This document shows positions 42,840 through 50,835 of a DNA stretch of 64,000 nt, one piece after another (positions within the stretch are counted from its first letter, which is position 1; each line of letters starts with the position of its first letter). The translations under genes were made by a program, and so were the position numbers. Under the pieces are notes generated by a model, which did not search any database, was not told where the DNA came from, and was given only the letters and a program-made list of their open reading frames with translations. The DNA lies in contig JAIRNF010000035.1 in assembly GCA_031258195.1 (NCBI GenBank), positions 1-64,000 of the forward strand. Direction: 5' to 3'. The stretch is from Prevotellaceae bacterium. GTDB taxonomy: Bacteria; Bacteroidota; Bacteroidia; Bacteroidales; UBA932.

Positions 42840-44048
42840 TTAAAGCCCCAGCTTCGATCTGATATCAGATGGGATCGCGTTTTTGTTTATCAAAATAGAA
42901 ATAGTTTTGCATTGTACATACGGAGTTGATGCAAACAGATAGCCATCATAACGGCTATTATCGGTTCCCCACGAGTTTTTTACTTTATAAAAAATATTTC
43001 CGTTTTGATCTTTTGCAATACCGGTAATCAGCATTAAGTGGTCGTCAACCGTTTCATAGCTATCAAACAATTGCTGACGGAGTTTTTGTGTAATTACCTT
43101 TTCTTTTATCGGCTCGAGTTTAGGTTCCTCTTTCTTCTTATTTTTGTTATTGCCGGATTCCGCTTCCCAGCGAGCGCGGTCGCTACTTGTTTGGTCTAAA
43201 TCATCATCTTTATCTGGAATAACCGCGTAACCGTCTCTATGGCGAAATCCTTTTTCGCTAACATCAGAGTCCCACCCTACGGTATAGCCTTGTTCAATGG
43301 AGCTGTTGACAATTCTTATGAACTCATCTAACGGAACGTTGTAAGATTCTCCCCAGAAGTAGTTATCGGGAACTTCGAGAACAAATTTACTGTAAAACGG
43401 ATGGTGTGTAAACGATGTAATGCTTACGTAATCATCCACATTTATTCCCAGCATATCCATAAAGTTCCGCGGAGTGTATTCTACGCCTTTATAGGTAAAC
43501 TTTTCGGGAACCTTGCCTAAGTATGCATCAAGAATATTGCTATACCCATCTTTCCATGCGGTTGTTAGCTTTTTATTCTTTATTACTGCATTGATGTAGG
43601 CTTCGGTAATGGCATCAAGCTCAGCATGCATGTGGCTGTCATGACCGTAGTTTAGTCCGGCGTATGCTTCTTCGGGTATAAGTCCGTAAAGACGAATAGT
43701 GCGGAGCGCATTCTCAAATAAAGCTCCCGGAGAAAACGTCATCTGTCCATGCATACGAACATACTTCTCTGCCTTATCCTCAAAATTTTTACGGACAACA
43801 TACATTTCTGCCAGATCGTACTCCCCTTTGCCTGTTCTTAGCAATTCTGCTTCGAGAAAAGCAATTGTGCTATAGCACCAGCATGTACCCGATCTGCTCT
43901 GATTCTTTATAGGTGTGGCAGGCAAATCGTTTACCATGGTAAATTTATAGATATCGTTATCTACTTTGCTATCTACCTGTTTTTTTTGCGCTTGAATACC
44001 GCCTAATGTCAGTAACAAAGCACATACCAGAAACGTTAGTCTTTTCAT
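42840..44048 (-). CDS. Secreted C1B (bleomycin hydrolase-like) cysteine peptidase, paralog 1
   Basis: This 402-residue protein has a signal peptide (ending near GIQAQ). The papain-fold catalytic set is present: oxyanion Gln50 and nucleophile Cys56 in NQSRSGTCWCYST, His in DDHLMLITG, and Asn in KVKNSWGT. The active-site neighbour is Cys-Trp-Cys rather than the usual Cys-Trp-Ser/Ala, so an extra Cys lies beside the nucleophile. A charged linker rich in Lys/Glu (NNKNKKKEEPKLEPIKEK) precedes the His. Relatives act as aminopeptidases; periplasmic or secreted location is inferred from the signal. It is last of three tandem paralogs; the second lies 29 nt upstream. Confidence 0.88.
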   Translation of the reverse strand: MKRLTFLVCALLLTLGGIQAQKKQVDSKVDNDIYKFTMVNDLPATPIKNQSRSGTCWCYSTIAFLEAELLRTGKGEYDLAEMYVVRKNFEDKAEKYVRMHGQMTFSPGALFENALRTIRLYGLIPEEAYAGLNYGHDSHMHAELDAITEAYINAVIKNKKLTTAWKDGYSNILDAYLGKVPEKFTYKGVEYTPRNFMDMLGINVDDYVSITSFTHHPFYSKFVLEVPDNYFWGESYNVPLDEFIRIVNSSIEQGYTVGWDSDVSEKGFRHRDGYAVIPDKDDDLDQTSSDRARWEAESGNNKNKKKEEPKLEPIKEKVITQKLRQQLFDSYETVDDHLMLITGIAKDQNGNIFYKVKNSWGTDNSRYDGYLFASTPYVQCKTISILINKNAIPSDIRSKLGL

Positions 44049-44077
44049 CGGTTTTAGTTGAGGATACGTGATTAATA

Positions 44078-45289
44078 TTATAAACCCATCTTTTTGGCAA
44101 TGTCGGCAGGAATAGCCTTCTTATTTACCATAATTGAGATAGTCTTATACTGAACGTAAGGAATAGATACGAAGAAATAACCATCGTAGCGGCTGTTTGT
44201 AGTTCCCCACGAGTTCTTTACTTTATAGTAACGATTGCCGTTCTGATCGGTAGCCGTGCCCATAATCAGCATACCGTGGTCGTCTTGTGTTTCGTAGTTA
44301 TCGAAAGCAACCTGACGCATTTCTTGTGTAATTACTTTTTCTTTTACAGGCGTTGGCTTAGGCTCTTCTTTCTTTTTGTCGTTTTTATTACCTGACGCTG
44401 CTTCCCAACGAGCGCGGTCGCTACCTGTTTGATCTAGATCTTCATCTTTTTCAGGAACTACGGCAAAACCCTTGCGGTATTGGAATCCTTTTTCGCTAAC
44501 ATCAGCACCCCAAGCCACAGTATATCCTAACTCCAACGAATTATCAATAATCTTTATCATTTCATCCATAGGGATGTTGTAGGATTTGTTCCAGAAGTAA
44601 TTATCGGGTATTTCCAGCGCTACTTGGGTATAAAACGGATGATGGGTAAATGAGGTAATATCAACATAATCGTCCATATTAAATCCGAGGGAATTGGCAA
44701 AGCTCTTCGGAGTATATTCAGTACCTTTATGCGTAAACTTTTCGGGAACTGAGCCTAAATACGCATCCAGAATACCGCTAAATCCATCTTTCCATGCGGT
44801 AGTTAGCCTTCTGCTTCTATTGGTAGTAGCGGCTTTTATGTACGCGGTGGTAACGGCATCAAGTTCGGTATGAATATGCATTGTATCGCCATAGTTCATT
44901 CCGTTGTACACTTCTTCGGGAACGATACCGTAATTTTTAATAATACTGATAACGTTTCCGGCTAGCGCTCCGGGAGAGAATGCGGTTTCGCCGTGCATGC
45001 GAACATACTTATCGCCTTTTATTTCAAAGTTTTTACGAACGATAAACATTTCGGATAAATCGTACTCCGGCTTACCCATTCTAAGTAGCTCCGACTCTAA
45101 AAATGCTATTGTACTAAAGCTCCAGCAAGTGCTCGACCTATTCTGATTTTTTACAGAGGTGGAGGGTAGCTCTTTTTTTACATTAAATTTATAGATATCC
45201 TCATCTTTCTGGTCGTTGGCTTTTTTCTGCTGGGCTTCAACACCAACAGCTAGCAAAAGCGCACAAATTATAAATGCTATTCTTTTCAT
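44078..45289 (-). CDS. Secreted C1B cysteine peptidase, paralog 2
   Basis: This 403-residue paralog of its neighbours has a signal peptide (ending near GVEAQ). The catalytic residues are complete and canonical: Gln49 and Cys55 in NQNRSSTCWSFST, His in DDHGMLIMG and Asn in KVKNSWGTTNSRY. It contains the same acidic SDRARWEAASGN segment and Lys-rich linker as the others. It is the most standard of the three and probably active. Co-transcription with paralog 1 is likely from the 29-nt gap. Confidence 0.9.
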   Translation of the reverse strand: MKRIAFIICALLLAVGVEAQQKKANDQKDEDIYKFNVKKELPSTSVKNQNRSSTCWSFSTIAFLESELLRMGKPEYDLSEMFIVRKNFEIKGDKYVRMHGETAFSPGALAGNVISIIKNYGIVPEEVYNGMNYGDTMHIHTELDAVTTAYIKAATTNRSRRLTTAWKDGFSGILDAYLGSVPEKFTHKGTEYTPKSFANSLGFNMDDYVDITSFTHHPFYTQVALEIPDNYFWNKSYNIPMDEMIKIIDNSLELGYTVAWGADVSEKGFQYRKGFAVVPEKDEDLDQTGSDRARWEAASGNKNDKKKEEPKPTPVKEKVITQEMRQVAFDNYETQDDHGMLIMGTATDQNGNRYYKVKNSWGTTNSRYDGYFFVSIPYVQYKTISIMVNKKAIPADIAKKMGL

Positions 45290-45383
45290 TATTTATTTGT
45301 TTTAGGTTTTTGTTGATAGAATTGTATTCTTACAAATATACTAGATATCAATGGCTGTCATTATATTAAAAACATTGTTAAGT

Positions 45384-46586
45384 CTATTTTATCCCCAGCT
45401 TCGCAGCAATACCAGCAGGTATGGCGTCTTTATGTACGGTAAGTCCGATAGTTTTGTAGCGCATATACGGAACGGATACATAAACATAGCCCCGATAGCG
45501 TGTTTCGTATATATTCCACGAGTCTTTTACTTTATAGAATCGATTCCCGTTTTGGTCTTTGGCGGTACCCATAATCAGCATTAAATGGTCGTCAACAGTT
45601 TCGTAGCTGTCAAACGATTTTTGGCGCATTTCTTGGGTAATAGCTTTTTCTTTTACAGGTATGGGCTTAGGCTCCTCTTTTTTAGCATTGTTCTTGTTGC
45701 CTGACGCTGCTTCCCAACGAGTACGGTCGCTACCTGTTTGGTCGAGGTCTTTATCATCTTCGGGAACGGCACCATACCCTTCGTGATAGCTGTATCCCTT
45801 AGAACTCATGTCCATATTCCAAACCAGCGTATAGCCTGTTTCGATAGCGTTATCCACAATTTGTATCATCTCGTTGAGCGGAACGTTATAGAACTCCCCC
45901 CAGTAGTAGTTATCCGGAATTTCGAGGACAAAACTTTCGTAAAACGGATGGTGCGTATAGGAGGTAATAAACACGTAGTCGTTGAAGTTAAGGTCTAATG
46001 ATTGTGCAAAGCTTTGCGTTGTATATTCTTTTCCTTTATAGGTGAATTTTTCGGGCACTTCGCCGAAATAAGCATCCAAAATACCACTTAACCCTTGCTT
46101 CCATGCGGTTGTTAGCCTCCTTCCTTTTATTAGCGTTTTGGCATATGCATCAGTCAGCCTGTCAACCTCACTATGGTCGTGTGTTTCCGAGCCGTAGCTT
46201 AGCCCTTTATATGCCTCTTCGGGCATAAGACCGTAATCTTTAATCAGCTCGAATACGTTTGCAGTTAGTCCGCCGGGAGAGTAGTTTATTTGTCCGTGCA
46301 TTCTGACAAATTTATCCGTTTTCTTCTCGGTATTACATCGCGCAATATACATTTCCGATAAGTCGTATTCTCCCTTGCCCATACGCAGCAACTCTGCTTC
46401 GAGTAATGCCATGGTACTAAAACTCCAGCATGCGCTGGTTTTATATTGGCATTGGGGCTGTGTAACGGGTAATGTTTTAACATCGGTAAACTGATAAATG
46501 GGTTTTTCCGAATATTTCGGCTTATTCTGAGCCCATATTGATGTAGAGAATAATAAAAAACAGATTAGTATAGCTATCTTTTTCAT
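45384..46586 (-). CDS. C1B cysteine peptidase paralog 3 with altered triad
   Basis: This 400-residue paralog has a signal peptide (ending near SIWAQ). Gln47 and Cys53 are kept in QYKTSACWSFST, and the His in DDHLMLIMG is kept, but the motif KNSWG has become KDSWN, so the triad Asn is Asp355 and the following Gly is Asn. The N-terminal part has an extra Cys (QPQCQYK). The change may reduce or alter activity while the fold is preserved. It is the first gene of the tandem set, separated from paralog 2 by 94 nt, with a region that may carry its own regulatory signals. Confidence 0.87.
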   Translation of the reverse strand: MKKIAILICFLLFSTSIWAQNKPKYSEKPIYQFTDVKTLPVTQPQCQYKTSACWSFSTMALLEAELLRMGKGEYDLSEMYIARCNTEKKTDKFVRMHGQINYSPGGLTANVFELIKDYGLMPEEAYKGLSYGSETHDHSEVDRLTDAYAKTLIKGRRLTTAWKQGLSGILDAYFGEVPEKFTYKGKEYTTQSFAQSLDLNFNDYVFITSYTHHPFYESFVLEIPDNYYWGEFYNVPLNEMIQIVDNAIETGYTLVWNMDMSSKGYSYHEGYGAVPEDDKDLDQTGSDRTRWEAASGNKNNAKKEEPKPIPVKEKAITQEMRQKSFDSYETVDDHLMLIMGTAKDQNGNRFYKVKDSWNIYETRYRGYVYVSVPYMRYKTIGLTVHKDAIPAGIAAKLGIK

Positions 46587-46706
46587 GTTATTAGGTTTTA
46601 GGTAAAAACGGTTTCTACAAATATAGCAATATATACTTGTAAATTATCCTAATAGCTATGTATAAGTTGGTGTAGTTACGTTCGTTTTATGAAAATGAGG
46701 GTTGAT

Positions 46707-47615
46707 CTATTGCTGTGTCTCGGCTTTTATGATAAAGTCTAAAAGTTCTTTTGCCTCTTCCATCTTATATTCGTTGATAACCTGCTCTGCTATTTTCTTT
46801 GCTTCGGATAAGTTGCCGCATATTAAATATGCGTAAGCGATATAGTATAAAGAATGTGATTTAATAATTCGAATATTTTCTTCGGTCTGGTTTTCTACAA
46901 AAAGCGGCTTTTGTAGCTGGTCTATCCATGATTGGTAGCTTTCTATATCTTGCCTTGCGTTCTGGAGTATTAGAATGTATATAGTAGCTTCGTATAACAG
47001 CAGGAACGGGTTGTCAGGGTCATTCTCCAAACCTTTCTTACACGATTCGTAAGCACCCTTGAGGTCTTTATCTCTAAACTTCTTAATTGTTTGCTGAAGG
47101 TGAAAGTTTGGGTTTTTCTCTAGTTCTTGCTCCCAGTCAATATAGGCTTTTATCCATTCGGTGAGTATTTTTGGCGCTTCGTTATTGTCAATTTCTTCTT
47201 TTAAGCTATTGATACTACGCTGAAAATAGTAATCTTCATATACGGCAGCTAGAACAACTTCGTTAAATAGAATTTTGGCAATAGCATCAATGGTTTGAGT
47301 GTCTTTTTCTTTTGCATCCCATAATATGTAAAATAGGGTGGTTCTAAACCATTCTGCCGCACACTCAACATCTTGTTGCTCTTTGCAAAGCTTTACAATC
47401 TCCAAAACTGTTTCCGGCATAGGCATAGCTGCAACAGGTATGGCTTGTTCGCCTGTTAGAATGCCATTATCTACTAACCTCCGCCATGTTTCGCTACCTG
47501 CATCTGTATAGAAAAGGGATTTGCCATCATCTTCGGGTTCAAGTATGCTATCATCGGTCAACCACTCCGAATAACGTTTTTCTACGTAGCCATCGAACTC
47601 TTCTTTTTTCAGCAT
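46707..47615 (-). CDS. TPR-like protein of unknown function, 5' end probably missing
   Basis: The 302-residue open frame is helical and acidic with TPR-like helix pairs near residues 200-300 (KDLKGAYESCKKGLENDPDN, SHSLYYIAYAYLICGNLSEA). No signal peptide. ATG 47615 is probably not the native start: similar protein-like sequence continues upstream in another frame to ATG 47826, and removing one A from the A6 run at the junction would fuse the two. I do not recognise a family. Function unknown; it might be a damaged gene. Confidence 0.6.
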   Translation of the reverse strand: MLKKEEFDGYVEKRYSEWLTDDSILEPEDDGKSLFYTDAGSETWRRLVDNGILTGEQAIPVAAMPMPETVLEIVKLCKEQQDVECAAEWFRTTLFYILWDAKEKDTQTIDAIAKILFNEVVLAAVYEDYYFQRSINSLKEEIDNNEAPKILTEWIKAYIDWEQELEKNPNFHLQQTIKKFRDKDLKGAYESCKKGLENDPDNPFLLLYEATIYILILQNARQDIESYQSWIDQLQKPLFVENQTEENIRIIKSHSLYYIAYAYLICGNLSEAKKIAEQVINEYKMEEAKELLDFIIKAETQQ

Positions 47616-47826
47616 AGTCGGGATGAACTTCTACCGGGAGGGCGAACATGTAGTGATATTTCGGCAGAATATCTTTAACCCTGAAATTTGTATCTCCGGT
47701 ATCGTACTCCGCCTGGAATTTATAAAGGTTGTAAAGTAGATTACGTTTTTATTCTAAAGGAATATTGCTTTTATCTATGCGGTAAACCGAAATTTCCACA
47801 ACACCTTCAATATCGCGCATGCTCAT
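47616..47826 (-). pseudogene. 5' fragment of the TPR-like gene with stop and frameshift
   Basis: ATG 47826 reads MSMRDIEGVVEISVYRIDKS then a TAA (47751-47749) after codon 25. The same frame continues coding-like to DTGDTNFRVKDILPKYHYM and AEKRR, then leaves frame at the A6 run next to ATG 47615. A -7-like TACCTTTA sits upstream. One substitution and one base of shift would recreate a full-length gene with the ORF 46707-47615. Confidence 0.55.
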
Positions 47827-47865
47827 GGCTAAAATGATTTTGGGTTTAGTATAAAGGTAGCGAGA

Positions 47866-47894
47866 ATAATTCGAAAATTTTATTTTCGAATTAT
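47866..47894 (-). terminator. Hairpin over the queE stop codon
   Basis: A perfect 13-bp stem (ATAATTCGAAAAT / ATTTTCGAATTAT) with a TTT loop overlaps the last codon of queE. No T run follows on the minus strand, so its role as terminator is uncertain. Confidence 0.5.
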
Positions 47895-48520
47895 GGAATA
47901 TTCATAAACTTATGAGCCTGAATAGATATGTTCCATTTGGGATACTGTTTAGCGTATCCAACAAGAGGTTGAATTATTTTTTTATACTTACTCCATTCGG
48001 GTTGCAGGTAGAGAAGGCACTCTTGGCTGACTTTGGCGGCATTTTCTTCTGCCCATATCAGGTCTTTTTCTTGTTCTATAATAACTTTTAGCTCATTTGC
48101 TAGCTGATGAATATTACCAACGGGCGCTTGCTGTTTTTTAGGTGATAGGCATATCCAGTCCCAGATACCTGATAGCGTATGTGCCCCGGATGTTTCAATA
48201 AACGTTTCTATGCCTTTTTTCTTTAGCTCTGAGCAGAGATAATCCAACGGATATAGTGATGGCTCACCCCCTGTTATAACCGCTGCTTGTGCAGGGAAGG
48301 AGGAAGCGCGGCTAAGAATTTCGTCAACAAAAACGGGCGGAAACGTTTTAGGATTCCACGTAAACTTGGCGTCGCACCATTCGCAGCCTACATCGCATCC
48401 GCCAAGGCGGATAAAGTATGCCGGTTTACCCATATGGAACCCTTCGCCCTGTATAGTGTAGAAATCTTCTACAAGAGGCAATAGCTTGCCATTTTCGAGA
48501 ATTTCGAGATTTACATTCAT
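47891..48520 (-). CDS. queE: 7-carboxy-7-deazaguanine synthase (QueE), radical SAM
   Basis: QueE rearranges 6-carboxytetrahydropterin to 7-carboxy-7-deazaguanine in queuosine synthesis. It shows the N-terminal FYTIQGEG(F) signature, the radical-SAM cluster ligands in GGCDVGCEWCD (C-x3-C-x2-C), and the ITGGEPSLY SAM-binding motif. Its 209 residues fit the family. No other queuosine genes are adjacent; truA, also acting on the anticodon arm, is elsewhere in the window. It starts 16 nt after the nucleotidase gene on the same strand, suggesting co-transcription. Cytoplasmic, iron-sulfur dependent. Confidence 0.93.
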   Translation of the reverse strand: MNVNLEILENGKLLPLVEDFYTIQGEGFHMGKPAYFIRLGGCDVGCEWCDAKFTWNPKTFPPVFVDEILSRASSFPAQAAVITGGEPSLYPLDYLCSELKKKGIETFIETSGAHTLSGIWDWICLSPKKQQAPVGNIHQLANELKVIIEQEKDLIWAEENAAKVSQECLLYLQPEWSKYKKIIQPLVGYAKQYPKWNISIQAHKFMNIP

Positions 48521-48536
48521 GCGGCAAAAATACGAC

Positions 48537-50279
48537 TTACTCGCCGAATAGCAACTTATAATCTTTTTTTGCTGCAGGAATAGCCCATTCCGTGGGGATA
48601 AACGACCATTCCGGCTCGCTGAGTAGTAATGAAGGTGTAACGCCTCCTTGTTGCTCTATCCATCGCATGAGGTAGTAGCGTAAATCCCGGTCGGTAGAAG
48701 AAATGATGCGCTTGCTTATTTCTTCTTTAACAATGCCCGCGCCTTCGGAAAGATGTTCTCCACCGCCATTGCCACGGTATGAGTTTATGGCAACTTTATA
48801 GATTTTATCTTCTAAAAATGGAGTACCATCGTACATAGCCGCTATGGTAACTCTATCGCCAGCCGGTTTGCTTACATCTACCGTATAGATGATGCCTGCG
48901 GCGGAATCAAAGTTATAAAATGGATTGACAAGTCTGCCGTTACGCATATTTTCGTCTTGACGTAGTAGTAGCAGGTGATCGTCTTCGCTTTTCATTTGGT
49001 TAGTCCATATTGCGTACGAATGCTCTAAAAATCCGTCTATTTCTTTACCCGTTAGCGCCATGGTATAAAGTAAATTTTCGAAACGATACAGCTTAAACAT
49101 ATCGCTTACGTATATAGGACCTGCTTTTATTTCTGTATCCATTGAGAGCGGGGCTGTAAAAGATATGTCGGCTCCGGTAATATCCAGCTGAATACGATGG
49201 ATAAGGTCTATAAACTCAGATGGACCAAAAAACGCCGGACGTGATGAAATAGAATGCGTAAGTATGCCAACCTGACGAGAAACGAATTCTTCAACTTTTT
49301 TATAATCTTCGGCAAATTCTCGCATAAACTCAGCATCAATATTAACGTCTTTTGTATCAATTAGGTGACCGCTTACTTTTTTCGATTTTAGCTCGCCTTT
49401 TTCCAACGTAAGGTTAACCGACAGTTCCGATACATACTTTCCGTTATTGGACGGATCGAGAATAATAACGCTATCGCCCGCAACGTTTACTATAGTATTA
49501 ATATATCTATCGTGATCGTGACCAATGAAAACGGCATCAAAACCCGGAACGTTTTTGGCAACCAGCAACGATGCGTTTTCATTTTTAGGCGTATGTTCAT
49601 TCTCGCCGCTGTATTCATAGTTATGTCCGGCATGAAATAGTCCTAGTATTACCTGCGGATTTTCTTTTTCCTTTACTATTTTTATCCATTTTGCGGCACT
49701 TTCCTGCATATCTTCAAAACGCATACCTTCCCATATGTTTTCGGGTAACCACTTTGGTATTGCAGGTGTAATAAGCCCGATAACAGCAACCTTAATACCA
49801 TCACGATCTATAACGGCGTAAGGTTCAAAATATGGTTTCCCGTTATCCGACCGTACAGCATTTGCCGTTAGTATAGGGCGCTTACTCTCTCTTACAATTC
49901 TATCATATACCGGATGCCCGGTTTCAATATCGTGGTTGCCAACCCCTGCGGCATCGTACTTTAGATATTCTGCAATGCGTAAGTATAGATGCTTAGTCGT
50001 AGTATCGATAAAGTTGTAGTAGTAAACAGAGGGTTGTCCTTGTAAAATATCTCCGTTATCCAACAGTATAAGGTTAGGATTTCTTTCTCTCTCGCTTTTT
50101 ACAATGGTAGAAACCCTAGCCATACTCCCGTTTAGTGGCTTATTTCCTATAAAATCGTACGGAAAGAATGCGCCATGAATATCGCTGGTTTGTAGTATGG
50201 TAATATCAACGGCTTTATCTTGTGACCATACAGCGATGGATAAGATAATGCATAAAATGGTTAATAGTAAACGTTTCAT
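48537..50279 (-). CDS. 5'-nucleotidase/2',3'-cyclic phosphodiesterase family protein
   Basis: This 580-residue periplasmic metallophosphatase has a signal peptide (ending near VWSQ). The calcineurin-like N-terminal domain carries the metal-site motifs QTSDIHG, LDNGDILQG, VGNHDIETG and FIGHDHDR, and the C-terminal 5'-nucleotidase domain (about 330-560) has NSYRGNGGGEHL for the nucleotide site. The family dephosphorylates nucleotides, UDP-sugars or cyclic nucleotides; the exact substrate cannot be told. It is the first gene of a likely two-gene unit with queE. Confidence 0.9.
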   Translation of the reverse strand: MKRLLLTILCIILSIAVWSQDKAVDITILQTSDIHGAFFPYDFIGNKPLNGSMARVSTIVKSERERNPNLILLDNGDILQGQPSVYYYNFIDTTTKHLYLRIAEYLKYDAAGVGNHDIETGHPVYDRIVRESKRPILTANAVRSDNGKPYFEPYAVIDRDGIKVAVIGLITPAIPKWLPENIWEGMRFEDMQESAAKWIKIVKEKENPQVILGLFHAGHNYEYSGENEHTPKNENASLLVAKNVPGFDAVFIGHDHDRYINTIVNVAGDSVIILDPSNNGKYVSELSVNLTLEKGELKSKKVSGHLIDTKDVNIDAEFMREFAEDYKKVEEFVSRQVGILTHSISSRPAFFGPSEFIDLIHRIQLDITGADISFTAPLSMDTEIKAGPIYVSDMFKLYRFENLLYTMALTGKEIDGFLEHSYAIWTNQMKSEDDHLLLLRQDENMRNGRLVNPFYNFDSAAGIIYTVDVSKPAGDRVTIAAMYDGTPFLEDKIYKVAINSYRGNGGGEHLSEGAGIVKEEISKRIISSTDRDLRYYLMRWIEQQGGVTPSLLLSEPEWSFIPTEWAIPAAKKDYKLLFGE

Positions 50280-50317
50280 AAGCTTATTTTGATGAATACT
50301 TAGTTCAAAATTTTATT

Positions 50318-50325
50318 CAAATGTA
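50318..50325 (-). promoter_or_regulatory. -7 element before the nucleotidase gene
   Basis: TACATTTG on the minus strand matches TAnnTTTG about 38 nt upstream of ATG 50279. No good -33 TTG. Confidence 0.45.
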
Positions 50326-50414
50326 AGAATAGATTTGTATCATTTAAAAATAAACGAATAGGCAATAAAGATAAGCTTACGTGCTTTGTTAAATAAAATC
50401 CTTCACGCCAAAAG

Positions 50415-50663
50415 CTATTGAAAGTCCTCAAAAAATTCTTTCAGACTCATATTATGTATATCCAAAATAGTTAAAAGAGTCTTAATAGTAATATTAGAGC
50501 CTTTTTCTACGCGCCAGTACTGTGCTCGGTTTAGACCATTATTCCACGCAAAAGATTCGTGGCTCGAGTAGCCTTTTTTTATACGTAATATTTTTAGCTT
50601 ACTAGCGATTTCCATTATTCGGGAATCAACCTCTTCTTTTGTAACATCCTGATTATGTTTCAT
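50415..50663 (-). CDS. XRE-family HTH regulator
   Basis: This 82-residue protein is mostly a helix-turn-helix domain (about 20-75): LRIKKGYSSHESFAWNNGLNR then YWRVEKGSNITIKTLLTILDI, a standard XRE/Cro pattern with a short N-terminal acidic helix. No ligand domain and no toxin partner next to it. It is divergent from susC, with a palindrome in the shared intergenic region, so it may control itself and susC/susD; this is inference. Its -7-like sequence TACTTTCG (50687-50680) lies 17 nt ahead of the start. Confidence 0.85.
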   Translation of the reverse strand: MKHNQDVTKEEVDSRIMEIASKLKILRIKKGYSSHESFAWNNGLNRAQYWRVEKGSNITIKTLLTILDIHNMSLKEFFEDFQ

Positions 50664-50706
50664 ATCCTGTTATTTTTTACGAAAGTACAATAGGTTTACA
50701 CGAAGA

Positions 50707-50724
50707 TTTACCGCAAATGGTAAA
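50707..50724. promoter_or_regulatory. Candidate operator in the xre-susC intergenic region
   Basis: TTTACC-GCAAAT-GGTAAA is an 18-bp inverted repeat with perfect 6-bp arms. It lies between the -7-like boxes of the two divergent genes, about 20 nt upstream of that of the regulator and 38 nt upstream of that of susC. A second GTTTAC occurs at 50694. Confidence 0.5.
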
Positions 50725-50761
50725 CTGCATATGTAAGTGCCGTAATATATAAATTTTTTTT

Positions 50762-50769
50762 TACATTTG
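50762..50769 (+). promoter_or_regulatory. -7 element of susC
   Basis: TACATTTG matches TAnnTTTG 66 nt before the start codon. The upstream T8 run and the operator candidate are close by. Confidence 0.55.
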
Positions 50770-50835
50770 TAAGGAGGCGGTTTCAGCTTTTAGCCGAGCT
50801 AACTCAAACTTAATTAAACTAAAACCTTTTAATCT

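Noticed and set aside
50415..50663. Toxin-antitoxin module with the XRE protein as antitoxin
   Set aside because: No small toxin gene lies on either side; the neighbours are susC and the nucleotidase gene.
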